64,000 bases of DNA from Pontimicrobium sp. SW4 (GCF_039954625.1 NZ_CP157199.1:2418001-2482000); one strand, 5' to 3'. Numbered from the stretch's first letter, positions 53,044-63,607 are shown. Made by a program: numbers and translations. The notes: generated by a model from the sequence alone, not told the origin.

Positions 53044-54696
53044 ATGTCAGATAATTTAAGTGAATTATTAGGAAGAAAAGGACTCAAAGATAACCTCTTT
53101 GATAAATTAGGAAAATTAGCAAAACCAGAAGGCGCTCCAAGTGATGATGCCATGGCGAAATTAGCTGATGAATTTCTCATTGGTAAAGCTAATGCTTTTG
53201 GCACTGCCAGTTTCTACGATTTTTTGAAACCTGAAAACAAAGGCAAAAAAGTATATGTCTGTAATGGAACTGCTTGCGTTTGTGCTGGCACTCAAGAAAA
53301 AGTAATAGATTCTCTTAAAACTGAATTTGAAGCTAATGAAATTGGTCATATGACTTGTCTTGGTCGTTGTCATGAAAACTCAGCGTTTCATTATGATGGA
53401 AAAAATTATTCGGGTGATGCTATATCAAATTTAAAGTCTATTACTAGTTCTGATACTGATTTAAATCAGGATAATTATAATATAACCGCAAGTGGAAAAC
53501 AGATATTAACAAAACCTTTCACTAATGCTTCTAGTTATTACCAACCATTTTTGGATGCATTAAAAAAAGATTCTGCTGATGTTTTAGAAGAAATAAAAAC
53601 ATCAAATGTTCGTGGTCGTGGAGGTGCTGGTTTTCCAATGGGATTGAAATTACAATTCTGTAGAAATGTTGAAAATGAAACAAAATTCATTATTTGCAAT
53701 GCAGATGAAGGTGATCCTGGAGCATATTCCGATAGATATTTATTAGAACATCAACCACATTCGGTGTTATTTGGAATGTTGATTTCTGGTTATGTTACAC
53801 ATGCCAACTATGGTATTTTATACATTAGAGCTGAATATCCAGAAGCTGTAAGTATTGTTCAAGATGCTATTGACGAGCTTGAAAAAGCAGGATTAATTGG
53901 AAAGAATATTTCTGGAAGCGGGTTTGATTTTCAGTTTAAAATCATACAAGCACAAGGCTCTTACATTTGCGGTGAAGAAACTGCTCTTATTAATTCTATA
54001 GAAGGGCAACGTCCTGAAGTAAGAGTTCGCCCTCCGTTTCCTGCACAAAAAGGATTATTTAACAAACCAACAACGGTTAATAACGTTGAGACTTTAGCAG
54101 CATTACATTATATTATTTCAAATGGTGGAGCGGCATGGAAAGCTATTGGAACGGAAAGATCATCAGGAACAAAATTAGTATCTTTAGATAGCTTCTTTAA
54201 TAATCCAGGAATGTATGAAGTAGAAATGGGAACGCCTCTATCATATGTAGTTAATGACCTTGGTGGCGGTTTTAAATCTGATGTAAAAGCAGTTCAAATT
54301 GGCGGCCCACTTGGTGGATTAGTACCTGTTTCAAAAATAGACGATTTAACCATTGACTTTGAATCGTTCTCAAAAGAGGGTTTCTTATTAGGTCATGCTT
54401 CAGTTGTGTCTGTACCTTCAGATTACCCAATTATGAAGTTCATTGAGCATTTGTTCGATTTTGCAGCCTATGAAAGTTGCGGAAAATGTTTTCCATGTAG
54501 ATTAGGCACAAAACGAGGTCAAGAATTGACGGAAAAAGCATTAACATCAGATTATAAAATAGATAAAAAGCTATTTACTGATTTATTAACCACTTTAGAG
54601 CAAGGTTCATTATGTGCTCATGGTGGTGGAATACCATTACCTGTTCGCAATGCCTTACAGTATTTTGATGATGAATTAAGACAATATTTCAACTAG
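53044..54696 (+). CDS. NAD-dependent formate dehydrogenase diaphorase subunit, NuoE-NuoF fusion
   Basis: 550 residues. The N-terminal thioredoxin-like 2Fe-2S part (about 30-140) has CNGTACVC and CLGRC. The NuoF-like part has the NADH/FMN segments VRGRGGAGFPMGLKL and CNADEGDPGAYSDR, and YICGEETALINSIEG. The 4Fe-4S site is ESCGKCFPCRLGT plus a later Cys in SLCAHGG. The NuoE part is shorter than a separate FdsG. It transfers electrons from FdhA to NAD. Confidence 0.92.
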   Translation: MSDNLSELLGRKGLKDNLFDKLGKLAKPEGAPSDDAMAKLADEFLIGKANAFGTASFYDFLKPENKGKKVYVCNGTACVCAGTQEKVIDSLKTEFEANEIGHMTCLGRCHENSAFHYDGKNYSGDAISNLKSITSSDTDLNQDNYNITASGKQILTKPFTNASSYYQPFLDALKKDSADVLEEIKTSNVRGRGGAGFPMGLKLQFCRNVENETKFIICNADEGDPGAYSDRYLLEHQPHSVLFGMLISGYVTHANYGILYIRAEYPEAVSIVQDAIDELEKAGLIGKNISGSGFDFQFKIIQAQGSYICGEETALINSIEGQRPEVRVRPPFPAQKGLFNKPTTVNNVETLAALHYIISNGGAAWKAIGTERSSGTKLVSLDSFFNNPGMYEVEMGTPLSYVVNDLGGGFKSDVKAVQIGGPLGGLVPVSKIDDLTIDFESFSKEGFLLGHASVVSVPSDYPIMKFIEHLFDFAAYESCGKCFPCRLGTKRGQELTEKALTSDYKIDKKLFTDLLTTLEQGSLCAHGGGIPLPVRNALQYFDDELRQYFN

Positions 54697-54702
54697 AAGA
54701 CT

Positions 54703-57432
54703 ATGAGTAAAACAGCATATATAGATAACAAAGCATTTGAAATTAAGGATGGTGAAACCATGCTTGATTTTATTCGTCGTTATAAAGAAAAAAACTTAGT
54801 CCCAACATTGTGTGATGCACCAAACCTTGACCCTTTTGGATCTTGTCGTGTATGCAGCGTTGAAGTAGCCCTAGAAGCAAATGGACCTGTTAAAACAATG
54901 GCTTCTTGTCATTCTCCAGTCGCAGAAGGTCAATATATATACACAAGTTCAGAAGCAGTAAAAACATTACGTAAAAATATTGTAGAATTAGTTTTAACAG
55001 ATCATCCTTTAGATTGTTTGACTTGTGAAGTAAATGGTAACTGTGAATTACAAACTGTTGCTGCTCAAGTTGGCATTCGTGATGTTCGCTATCCAGAAGG
55101 TGATAATCATCTTTACAGAATGAAAGATTTGAGTCATCCTTACATGACTTCAGATTTATCAAAATGCATTAACTGTTACCGTTGTGTAAGAGCTTGTGAC
55201 GAAGTTCAAGGTGAGTTCGTATTAAGTATGTCTGGAAGAGGATTTGACTCTAAAATTATTAAAGGATTAGATGATTCTTTTATGGATTCAGACTGTGTGA
55301 GTTGCGGTGCTTGTTCGCAAGCATGTCCAACCTCAGCTATTTCGGATGTATTCCAATCTAAAGCTATTCAAGCAACAGATACTACAAGAACTATTTGTAC
55401 GTATTGTGGTGTTGGATGTAATCTTGAAGTTTCAACAAGTAATGGAGAAATATTGAGTATTCGCGCACCTTACGATGCTGAAGTCAATCAAGGACACACG
55501 TGTTTAAAAGGACGTTATGCCTTTAAATTTTACGATCATCCTGAACGTTTAAATTCTCCAATGATTAAGCGAAATGATGAATTCGAAAAAGTAAGCTGGG
55601 ACGAAGTTTACGATTACATAGCTAATAAATTAACTAGCTTCAAAGAAGAGTTTGGACCAGATTCTATGGCTGGAATATCATCTTCTCGTTGCACAAACGA
55701 AGAGAATTATTTGATGCAGAAATTCTATAGAGCAGTCATCAACACCAATAACATTGATGGTTGTGCTAGGGTTTGCCACTCTCCTACTGCTTTAGGTATG
55801 CAACGTACATATGGAACAGGAGCTGCTACTAACTCTATTGATGATTTAAAAGATACTAATTGTATCATGGTTATTGGTGCAAATCCAACAGACGCCCACC
55901 CAGTAACAGGAGCTAAGTTGAAGCAGTTTGCCATGAAATCTGATAATGTCTCCATTGTCATTGATCCTAGAAGAACTGAATTAGCAAGATATGCAACCCA
56001 TCATATAGCTTTAAGGCCAGGAACTAATGTTGCTGTTTTGAATATGATGATGTACTATATTGTTTCTGAAAATTTAGTAGATACGTCCTTCATTGAAAAT
56101 AGAACTGAAGGTTATGAAGATTTTAAAAAAGAATTACTAGCTATTGATTTAGATCAAATAGAACAAATATCTGGAGTTACCCGAGAAGAAGTTCGAGCTG
56201 CAGCTGTGGCTTACGCCTCAGCTCCAAACGCCATGTCATTTCATGGTTTAGGTGTCACCGAACATTCTCAAGGAACGTTTACTGTGATGCAAATTGCAGA
56301 TTTAGCACTTATGACTGGTAATATTGGTAGGCGTGGTGTTGGTGTAAACCCATTACGTGGGCAAAACAATGTTCAAGGTTCAGCAGACATGGGAGTTCAA
56401 CCTCATCAAGGCGCAGGTTATTTAGACATTACCAAAGATGATGTCAACAAAAAATACAATGAGTTTTATGGTGTTGAAGTACCAAAACATATAGGCTATA
56501 AAATCCCTGAAATGTTTGATGCTGCCTTAGAAGGCAAGTTAAAATCTATCTGGATTATTGGTGAAGATGTGGTGCAAACTGACCCAAATACTCAAAAAGT
56601 AATAAAAGCTCTTGAAGCAACAGATTTAGTAATTGTTCAAGAATTATTTATGACTGAAACAGCCAAATATGCTGATGTCATTTTACCAGGAGCATCATTC
56701 CTTGAAAAATCAGGAACTTTTACTAATGGTGAAAGACGAGTACAAGCAGTTCGTCAAGTAGTTGAACCAGTTATTGGATCTAAACCAGATGGTCAAATCA
56801 TTGTAGATATAATGAATAGAATGGGTTACAATCAACCAGACTATACACCTGACGGCATGTTAGAAGAGATTTCTCAAATTGTACCTTTCTTTGCAGGTAT
56901 TAAATGGGATAGATTAGGCATCAATGGCTTACAATGGCCAGTTGCTCCAGATGGAACAGACACGCAAATATTACATACTGTAGATTTTAAGAGAGGCAAG
57001 GGTAAATTTGAATTTAATGCTTGGGAAGAAACTGTTGAATTGACAGAACACGCAAAAGACTACCCTTATATTTTAACAACTAATCGAGAATTAGAACATT
57101 ATAATTGTGGTGCTATGACACGTAGAACAGCTAATGAGCAAATTCTACAAGATGATTATTTAATGATTCATCCAAGTGATGCTAAATCACATTTAATTAA
57201 TGAAGGTGATTATGTCTGTTTGGAGTCACCTCGAGGAAAAGTAGATGTGAAAGCAAGAATTACAGACGAAGTTAAAGAAGGTATTTTAAGTACCACGTTC
57301 CACTTCCCAGAAATTATGATTAATAATATTACAGGTGATGTTCATGACTCTGAAGCCATGTGTCCTGAATATAAAGTAGTTGCTGTTCGTATTAGGAAGA
57401 GTAAAGGAAAATACAAAAAAGAACTTGTATAA
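54703..57432 (+). CDS. Formate dehydrogenase catalytic subunit (molybdopterin, multiple FeS)
   Basis: 909 residues. Order: 2Fe-2S ferredoxin domain with LCDAPNLDPFGSCRVC (about 38-53), His-Cys site DHPLDCLTCEVNGNC, two 4Fe-4S ferredoxin sites CINCYRCVRAC and CVSCGACSQAC, a further 4Fe-4S site CTYCGVGC, then the bis-MGD domain. The metal ligand is the Cys in CARVCHSPTALG, so this is the cysteine, not selenocysteine, type. C-terminal domain: REL-EHYNCGAMTRR. With the NuoEF fusion it makes a soluble formate:NAD oxidoreductase. Confidence 0.95.
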   Translation: MSKTAYIDNKAFEIKDGETMLDFIRRYKEKNLVPTLCDAPNLDPFGSCRVCSVEVALEANGPVKTMASCHSPVAEGQYIYTSSEAVKTLRKNIVELVLTDHPLDCLTCEVNGNCELQTVAAQVGIRDVRYPEGDNHLYRMKDLSHPYMTSDLSKCINCYRCVRACDEVQGEFVLSMSGRGFDSKIIKGLDDSFMDSDCVSCGACSQACPTSAISDVFQSKAIQATDTTRTICTYCGVGCNLEVSTSNGEILSIRAPYDAEVNQGHTCLKGRYAFKFYDHPERLNSPMIKRNDEFEKVSWDEVYDYIANKLTSFKEEFGPDSMAGISSSRCTNEENYLMQKFYRAVINTNNIDGCARVCHSPTALGMQRTYGTGAATNSIDDLKDTNCIMVIGANPTDAHPVTGAKLKQFAMKSDNVSIVIDPRRTELARYATHHIALRPGTNVAVLNMMMYYIVSENLVDTSFIENRTEGYEDFKKELLAIDLDQIEQISGVTREEVRAAAVAYASAPNAMSFHGLGVTEHSQGTFTVMQIADLALMTGNIGRRGVGVNPLRGQNNVQGSADMGVQPHQGAGYLDITKDDVNKKYNEFYGVEVPKHIGYKIPEMFDAALEGKLKSIWIIGEDVVQTDPNTQKVIKALEATDLVIVQELFMTETAKYADVILPGASFLEKSGTFTNGERRVQAVRQVVEPVIGSKPDGQIIVDIMNRMGYNQPDYTPDGMLEEISQIVPFFAGIKWDRLGINGLQWPVAPDGTDTQILHTVDFKRGKGKFEFNAWEETVELTEHAKDYPYILTTNRELEHYNCGAMTRRTANEQILQDDYLMIHPSDAKSHLINEGDYVCLESPRGKVDVKARITDEVKEGILSTTFHFPEIMINNITGDVHDSEAMCPEYKVVAVRIRKSKGKYKKELV

Positions 57433-57437
57433 AAGTT

Positions 57438-57468
57438 AAAAAGCCTCATTTAAAAATGAGGCTTTTTT
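57438..57468 (+). terminator. Intrinsic terminator of the fdh operon
   Basis: AAGCCTCAT/ATGAGGCTT stem with a 6-base loop and T6, starting 6 bases after the stop codon. Its A-rich left arm allows function in both directions. Confidence 0.8.
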
Positions 57469-57541
57469 ATTAATCAATTTTAATTAATTCCACTCACTTC
57501 TTAATAGCTTAAAAGAAGCTAGTGAAAGGCATCTAAGTTAT

Positions 57542-59293
57542 TTAATGATTTTTTGTAAACTTTTTTGTTATAATTCTATCTTGCGTAAATACTTTTATAA
57601 AATACTGTCCTTGAGCCAATTCAAAAATTGGAAAAGAATACATATTGCTTATTTCATTTTCGTGAATTTTATGATATCTTACTATTTGACCTAACTGATT
57701 AACTATTGAATATGCTTTAATAGTTTCTGATGGTTTATTCAATCTAACTGTCATATACGACCCTTTTGATGGATTAGGATATAGAACAGCATCTTTAGAC
57801 AATTCTAAATCATCTAGTCCAGCAGTTTGATCAACTACTACAAACTGTCCCATCATTCCAGCAAGTGCATCCTCATGTTTTAGCATGTGGCAATGATACA
57901 TATAAGGTATAGTATCATCAAAATAATCTTCAAATTTGGTAATAATTCTTGCTGTTGCACCAGTTGGTACTAAAAAGGTGTCTTTTCTACCTTGTAAATA
58001 AGAAGGTGGAGGACTCCCATTAATATCCAAAATATAAAACTGAACATCATGCATATGAAAAGGATGAGCAATAGCCGAATTGTTTTGAAAAGTCCATATT
58101 TCTGTGTTATTTAAAGGAACAGTAACATTTACAACATTCATATCCATTGTCACATTATTAATAGAAAAATCACCATTTAATTGTTGAGAACCAGATGTTA
58201 GTGGTTCGAAAGTAAATGCTCTTGTTTCGTCAGCAGTAACTTCTGCCAAAGGCACATCATTAGCCAACGTTACTGGAATCGTCGTTATTGGATTTGCAGT
58301 TTGAGTCACAACATCCATTTGCAGAACATTAAAATCTGTTCCGTTTAACACATTAGGGCTGTAACCATTAAGAGGTTTAGAAGGCGAATTCCCTGGGTAT
58401 GTTGCCCCATAATTACCATCTGCTAGTTCCGAAGCATAACTCATTAAATGAATCGTTTGTCCTTGTAGTCCTGTAAAATTAACTAGTATTTCTGCTCTAG
58501 CTCCTGGAGATAAAGGCAATCTAGTTAATGCAACAGGTGCATTTAATAAACCTCCATCTGTACCAATAAGATGAAAGGCATTATTACCTGAAAGCCCAAA
58601 ATTAAAAGTTCGTTGTGATGAACCATTTAACAAACGTAACCGTACTACTTGTGCTGGCACATCTAATTGTCCATTTATGGTTGCATTAACCATTAACACA
58701 TCATCATCATTAACATTTGCTTGTATTTGATATGACCCATCAAAAGATTTTGTTTGTACCGCTAAAGGGAAATCATCAACACTATAAGTTCTTGGTAAGC
58801 TTAAAGCAGCTTCCTCTGTATCTCTTACAATTATAAACCCTGAAATACCTTTTGAGGCATGTTCATCTGTTTGATTTAATAAATGTGGATGATACCAATA
58901 AGTACTCGCTTTATCTTTTACTTCAAATTGCGGATTCCATGTTTGTCCAACGCCTATTACTGTATGTGGGCCTCCATCGTTAGCTGCAGATACATGCATC
59001 CCATGCCAATGAATAGTAGTTTCCTCCCCAAGATTATTGGTGATGCTTATATTCATGTTATCACCATTGTTCATAATAAGCGTTGGTCCTAAAAGTGGAC
59101 CATTAACTCCCATTGTAGAAGTGTTTTCTCCAGGAAAAAATTGAAATGTTCCATTTTGGAGTGATAAATTAACATTTGTAGATTCAATAGTTCCAGGAAT
59201 AATAATAGGAGTTTGAGACACCACTGTCAATGAAGTGAAATTCAAAACACAAAGTAATAGTAGGGGTTTTATGGGCAAAAAAAGGTTTTTCAT
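57542..59293 (-). CDS. Secreted multicopper oxidase with type IX secretion tail
   Basis: 583 residues. Signal peptide ends near VVSQ. The four copper-ligand motifs are HWHGMH, YWYHPH, HPFHMHD and YHCHMLKHEDALAGM (type 1 Cys-His-Met). There are three cupredoxin domains to about 500. The last 75 residues (VLYPNPSKG...GQYFIKVF) are a type A sorting domain of the type IX secretion system, so the enzyme is exported to the surface. Likely Cu(I) or other oxidase; next to copper efflux genes, this suggests copper detoxification. Confidence 0.93.
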   Translation of the reverse strand: MKNLFLPIKPLLLLCVLNFTSLTVVSQTPIIIPGTIESTNVNLSLQNGTFQFFPGENTSTMGVNGPLLGPTLIMNNGDNMNISITNNLGEETTIHWHGMHVSAANDGGPHTVIGVGQTWNPQFEVKDKASTYWYHPHLLNQTDEHASKGISGFIIVRDTEEAALSLPRTYSVDDFPLAVQTKSFDGSYQIQANVNDDDVLMVNATINGQLDVPAQVVRLRLLNGSSQRTFNFGLSGNNAFHLIGTDGGLLNAPVALTRLPLSPGARAEILVNFTGLQGQTIHLMSYASELADGNYGATYPGNSPSKPLNGYSPNVLNGTDFNVLQMDVVTQTANPITTIPVTLANDVPLAEVTADETRAFTFEPLTSGSQQLNGDFSINNVTMDMNVVNVTVPLNNTEIWTFQNNSAIAHPFHMHDVQFYILDINGSPPPSYLQGRKDTFLVPTGATARIITKFEDYFDDTIPYMYHCHMLKHEDALAGMMGQFVVVDQTAGLDDLELSKDAVLYPNPSKGSYMTVRLNKPSETIKAYSIVNQLGQIVRYHKIHENEISNMYSFPIFELAQGQYFIKVFTQDRIITKKFTKNH

Positions 59294-59416
59294 AATAAAA
59301 GATAATTTAATCTTCTATTGCGAATTTATACTATATTAATTTTTAATAAAGAATAAGTTAGACCAAATACATTTTTTTTTGTTGACTTGCAAAAAGTTTA
59401 AAATATAATTAAAAAG

Positions 59417-59448
59417 AAAAACCCAACTTACTAATAAGTTGGGTTTTT
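59417..59448. terminator. Intrinsic terminator between the HMA lipoprotein and multicopper oxidase genes
   Basis: ACCCAACTTA/TAAGTTGGGT stem, 4-base loop CTAA, A and T tracts on both sides. It ends the HMA gene's minus-strand transcript before the multicopper oxidase gene. Confidence 0.8.
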
Positions 59449-59466
59449 AAGGAAAGTAAGATAGTT

Positions 59467-59907
59467 CTAATGCTTATCTTCTGAAGAATCTTCAGGTTTT
59501 GTTTCACCAGATTGGTTCATTTCCATATCATGATCATATTTGCAACATCCAGGTAAACCATCATAAGCAGTTAAATCTCCTTCAACCTTCTCAGTGTCAT
59601 AGCCAGAAGCTGCTACAGCTGATTGAATATCCATTTCATTAGTTTTTGTATCGTCAAAAGATACATGCATACTTTTCTTATCTCTATCCCAAGTCGCATT
59701 TGCGACTCCATCTACTCCATTGGCTGCCTTCTCAATTGTAGTTTTGCACATTCCACAATTACCACGAACCCCAAAATTAGCTTCAGCCATAGCTATTTCT
59801 TTTGATACTACTTCTTTCTCATTAGATTCTACTGTCTTTGTTTCATTTTTACAACTAGCAAATCCAATAGCTGAAATTACTGCTAAACTTAAAATTACTT
59901 TTTTCAT
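59467..59907 (-). CDS. Heavy-metal-associated (HMA) domain lipoprotein
   Basis: 146 residues. Lipobox IGFASC (Cys about 19) and a linker rich in E/K. HMA fold from about 45 to 115 with the metal site GNCGMCKTTIEKAA (C-x2-C). The C-terminal extension has GLPGCCKYDHDMEMNQ, a second possible copper-binding patch, and a His/Glu-rich end. A periplasmic copper chaperone is the likely role, next to CusB. Confidence 0.9.
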   Translation of the reverse strand: MKKVILSLAVISAIGFASCKNETKTVESNEKEVVSKEIAMAEANFGVRGNCGMCKTTIEKAANGVDGVANATWDRDKKSMHVSFDDTKTNEMDIQSAVAASGYDTEKVEGDLTAYDGLPGCCKYDHDMEMNQSGETKPEDSSEDKH

Positions 59908-59939
59908 TGGTTTTAAAATTTAATATTAGTTTTTAATTA

Positions 59940-61667
59940 TTATTCTATTGTTTGTTTTACACTTCCACATTCTAGCATAGCATCTCCAAAGTAAGGATTT
60001 CTTATTTCTTCGTTTAGACTCAACCAAAAAGCACCTTTGTCATTATCTGCCATAGGGCAAAACTGTGAATACACTGTTCTATTTATTCCAAATAACTCTA
60101 CTACTTTTGTTAAGCTAGAAGATAATGGTTTAAAATGCTTACGCTGTGATTCTATATCGTTTGCCTTTGATAAGAAATTTGCAGACGTTTTAATTTCATT
60201 TAATAAGCTCATCCATTGATTATGTGCTGCTTTGCTTGTTAACAACGTCATATCTACATTGTTTAAATCTACTAGTATTTTTTTTGCATAAACGACAGAA
60301 CTAGAAGCCTTATCATTTACTAAATCATCTTTTAACAATAGATAACTATCTACTACCTTTTTAAGTTGTTTTTGAAAAGGTTCAGGAGCTTGCAATCGTT
60401 CTATTTTAATCTGGTTACTTTTATTTGCATTAATATGATTCATCATAGATCGTTTACCTTGTAGTTGCGCAGCAGCATCTACGGTAAAGGTGCCATTAGT
60501 AACAATTTCATCATTAGGGTTTAAACCAGACAATATTAGAAAATTTGACCCAACTGAAGCTCCAACTTGCACTTCTCTCAATTCAAAAACAGGTTCTTCA
60601 TTTGATGTTTTTACATACACAATAGAGCGTTTTCCAGTCCACATAACTGCTGATTTTGGAACACTAATAGTTTCATCTTTTATAGTTTCATCAAGTTTAA
60701 CCAAGCCTGAGATTAACATTCCTGGTTTTAACTTTCCTTTAGGATTAATAAGTGTTGCTCTTACAGTAACCGTTCTAGTGTCGTTATTTAATATTGGGCT
60801 TATATAATCTATTTTTGCAGATATAATTTCATCTGGATAGGCGTTTAAATTAATTACAATGTCTTGATTAAGACTCAAACGCTTAACATCTTGTTCGTAA
60901 ACATCTAATTGTGCCCAAACAGTATTTAAATTAGTTACCTTGAACAATGATGCACCTTCTTTAACATGATTGCCTTCTTCAACAAGCATTTTTTCTATAA
61001 AACCATTTGTTGTAGCATACATATTAAAATTATTTACTACTCTTTTGGTACGCTCTAAATTTTGAATTTGCTGCTCAGAAATTTTCCAATATTTCAATTT
61101 ATTTCTAACCGCCTTATAAAGCTCTGGTTGCTCATTTTTTATATCTAAAGCTTCAATCAATTCGTTTTGCGCAGTAACAAGATCTGGAGAGTAAATAGAT
61201 GCAATTAAAGTACCATTGCTTACATACTCTCCTTCGCTTTTAAAGATTAGTTTTTCTATTCTTCCACCAAAATGAGCTGCTTGTATTGCAGTAGTATTAT
61301 CATTAGCTATAATTTTACCTGATAGCTTTAGACCTCCATTTGCGTTAGACTTTTCAGAAGAAGTTAAAATAGTTGTTTCAATATTTGCAAGCGCTATAGC
61401 ATTGTTCGTCATTTTAAATTGGTCTGCTGCCAACCCTACATCATTAGTCTCAACAGGTATTAAGTCCATGCCACAAATTGGGCAATCACCTGGTTCTGGT
61501 TGCATAATTTGTGGATGCATAGAACAGGTCCACATTTTACCATCTTCAGATACTTCTGTGTAATTATGTTCTATATTATTCCTTGGTGAACTTCCAAATA
61601 ACAACCATCCAAGAACAAGTCCAATGGTTAAAATTCCTATATAGATTACTATTTTATTATTTTTCAT
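59940..61667 (-). CDS. CusB-like RND efflux periplasmic adaptor with heavy-metal-binding and DUF3347 domains
   Basis: Start set at ATG 61667 (MKNNKIVIYIGIL), eight codons after a TTG. 575 residues. One N-terminal membrane helix; a heavy-metal-binding motif CSMHPQIMQPEPGDCPICGMDLIP at about 46-69 (written here as two parts: CSMHPQIM and CPICGMDL). Then the hairpin/lipoyl/barrel adaptor domains, and a C-terminal DUF3347 domain (about 420-575, FQKQLKKVVDSYLLLKDDL). It links the CusA-like pump to the TolC-like channel and probably passes copper to it. Confidence 0.92.
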   Translation of the reverse strand: MKNNKIVIYIGILTIGLVLGWLLFGSSPRNNIEHNYTEVSEDGKMWTCSMHPQIMQPEPGDCPICGMDLIPVETNDVGLAADQFKMTNNAIALANIETTILTSSEKSNANGGLKLSGKIIANDNTTAIQAAHFGGRIEKLIFKSEGEYVSNGTLIASIYSPDLVTAQNELIEALDIKNEQPELYKAVRNKLKYWKISEQQIQNLERTKRVVNNFNMYATTNGFIEKMLVEEGNHVKEGASLFKVTNLNTVWAQLDVYEQDVKRLSLNQDIVINLNAYPDEIISAKIDYISPILNNDTRTVTVRATLINPKGKLKPGMLISGLVKLDETIKDETISVPKSAVMWTGKRSIVYVKTSNEEPVFELREVQVGASVGSNFLILSGLNPNDEIVTNGTFTVDAAAQLQGKRSMMNHINANKSNQIKIERLQAPEPFQKQLKKVVDSYLLLKDDLVNDKASSSVVYAKKILVDLNNVDMTLLTSKAAHNQWMSLLNEIKTSANFLSKANDIESQRKHFKPLSSSLTKVVELFGINRTVYSQFCPMADNDKGAFWLSLNEEIRNPYFGDAMLECGSVKQTIE

Positions 61668-61765
61668 GTGTTTATATTTATTGTTTTTCAATTGTCACGC
61701 GACATCCATTTAATCATTTCCATAGGTATCTAGATTATAGTTATGGATGTTTCATATCAAAATAT

Positions 61766-62362
61766 TTATTGATTCACTTTAAACGGAAAGCTAATTGTGA
61801 CCTTTTCCCAAGCAAGAGAAATAGTCCCCTCATTTTCATTTATTTTATTGACTTTATACTCTAAATGTTCTGTAATCTCATCTGAAATAATTGGTGTAAC
61901 CTTAAACCTGATAATATCCTCTTTTTCATCGTAGTCATCCTTACCATGCTGATCCCAGTTTTTATTAATCATAATCATCCAATCTCCTTTTGAAGGAATA
62001 GTAAAAAATCCATATTTACCTGCTGGAAGTAAGTCTCCATTGATTGATAAATCCTTATTAGTTTCTATCCATGTCGCTTTATGTGCTCCAGCTTGCCATA
62101 CATTATCATAACCAACTAACCCTCCAAAAATAATTCTTCCTCTTACTCCTGGTGATGAATAATCAATATGAATATGAGCATCACCAATCATTGCCATTGT
62201 TGATGTATGAGGACTTAGTGGCTTCTTCTTTGTCTCAGATTCCTTTTTTTCCATCTGATGCTCTTGATGATTCATATCTAAACCTGACTTCTCTTTCGTT
62301 TCAGATTTACATCCAAAAGTCAAAATTGTTAGTACTACACTTAATATTTTAATAGTTTTCAT
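61766..62362 (-). CDS. DUF2911-domain lipoprotein
   Basis: 198 residues. Lipobox LTFGC (Cys about 18), then a His/Met/Glu-rich linker (MNHQEHQMEKKESE). The DUF2911 domain has IDYSSPGVRGRIIFGGLVGYD, KATWIETNKDLSING and PAGKYGFFTIP. The linker could bind copper. Function of DUF2911 is not known; here it lies between the adaptor and TolC-like genes, so a copper-related role is likely by context. Confidence 0.88.
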   Translation of the reverse strand: MKTIKILSVVLTILTFGCKSETKEKSGLDMNHQEHQMEKKESETKKKPLSPHTSTMAMIGDAHIHIDYSSPGVRGRIIFGGLVGYDNVWQAGAHKATWIETNKDLSINGDLLPAGKYGFFTIPSKGDWMIMINKNWDQHGKDDYDEKEDIIRFKVTPIISDEITEHLEYKVNKINENEGTISLAWEKVTISFPFKVNQ

Positions 62363-62389
62363 TGTTATCTTTTTTAATTGAATTTATAA

Positions 62390-63607
62390 TCACTCAGTTA
62401 AATACTCCGTCTTTGCTTTAGCAACAAAGGCTGTTTTTACTGCCTCAACCTCCATAAGTTGGAACTTTATTTTTTGTAATTGTAATCTTAAAATTTTATC
62501 ATAATTTAAAATCCCTGTTTCATAAGCTTTTAAGTCTACATTAATTGCTAACTGGGTTTCAGTTTTATTTTTTTGAGTAGCCACAACATTTAAAATGGCA
62601 TTATCTAATTGTAGAATACTTTCTTCAAGAGCCATTTCCAGTTGCTTTATTGTATTTTCCTTTTTTGAGGCTAAAACATCTTGTTTAATTTTAATTTGTT
62701 GCGTTTTAGAATCATACTTTTTGGTAAACAATGGAATTGATAAACCAATTTTTGGCATAACAATATCTTTTCCATTATCTGTTAGTTTTAAATCTTGTCT
62801 TTCTTCAACCAAAATATAATCTAATCCAAAAGCCAGTTTTGGTAACTTATCTTTATTTACTAATACATCTTCTGCCTTATAAACGTTACTTTGTTGATCT
62901 ATTTTAGATAAACTAGGATGCTCGTTAATAGTCGGCTCTTTTATTAATATATCTAGTACGCTTAAGCTATCAGGCATCTCTATTTGAATATTTAAATCAC
63001 GTTGCAAAAGCCTATTAAAATTTTTGCTTAGAGCATCTATCTCGTTTAAGTTTTTAAAAATTTTACTATGCAATTCGTTTTTTTGAACCTTAATATTAAG
63101 CACATCACTCATTGTTGCTTTATTGTTCTCTAAAGCAGAAAGTGCCATATTCTCGTAAGTTGTTAGTATTTGTTTACTTTCTTTAAGAATGGTTGTGATT
63201 TTGTGTTTTTCATACAATTGATAATACAATTCTTTAACTTTGTACAACAGATCTCTTTCGGCTAATTCTATATCAAACAATTTTGTTTTAGACATTGATT
63301 GTGCAACACGCTTCTCTGCTTCTAATGTTCCAAACCAAGGGAGTTGTTGTTCCGCACTTAACCTAGCAATTTGAGCTCCTACGCGTGTTTCTGGAGTTGA
63401 CACAAAATATCCAAATCCAATATTAGTATTACCTAAATTCCCTACTTCATTTACCTTTTCTTCATATAGATTATGTTCAAAAGTCTTTTCTTTAATTTCA
63501 GAGCTATTAGTTTTTGCAATATTTAAATACTCTTGTAATGTTTGTGCATTACAAAAGCCAATAGCAAGAAAACTGATAGTTGTTAAATAAATATTTTTAG
63601 CTTTCAT
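62390..63607 (-). CDS. TolC-family outer-membrane efflux protein (CusC-like)
   Basis: 405 residues. Signal peptide MKAKNIYLTTISFLAIGFCNA. Two helical-hairpin repeats of the outer-membrane efflux family (about 25-200 and 230-400) with long amphipathic helices, VKELYYQLYEKHKITTILKESKQIL in the first. No lipobox, unlike E. coli CusC. It overlaps the stop of the CusA-like gene by 11 bases. Confidence 0.9.
   Translation of the reverse strand: MKAKNIYLTTISFLAIGFCNAQTLQEYLNIAKTNSSEIKEKTFEHNLYEEKVNEVGNLGNTNIGFGYFVSTPETRVGAQIARLSAEQQLPWFGTLEAEKRVAQSMSKTKLFDIELAERDLLYKVKELYYQLYEKHKITTILKESKQILTTYENMALSALENNKATMSDVLNIKVQKNELHSKIFKNLNEIDALSKNFNRLLQRDLNIQIEMPDSLSVLDILIKEPTINEHPSLSKIDQQSNVYKAEDVLVNKDKLPKLAFGLDYILVEERQDLKLTDNGKDIVMPKIGLSIPLFTKKYDSKTQQIKIKQDVLASKKENTIKQLEMALEESILQLDNAILNVVATQKNKTETQLAINVDLKAYETGILNYDKILRLQLQKIKFQLMEVEAVKTAFVAKAKTEYLTE

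Noticed and set aside
54890..55162. 90-residue antisense ORF within the formate dehydrogenase gene
   Set aside because: It is a low-complexity Leu/Asp/Cys reading of a well-conserved coding strand with no start signals of its own.
57481..57535. Imperfect hairpin CACTCACTTCTT...AAGAAGCTAGTG after the fdh terminator
   Set aside because: The stem is mismatched, and a strong terminator lies just upstream. No further role is apparent.
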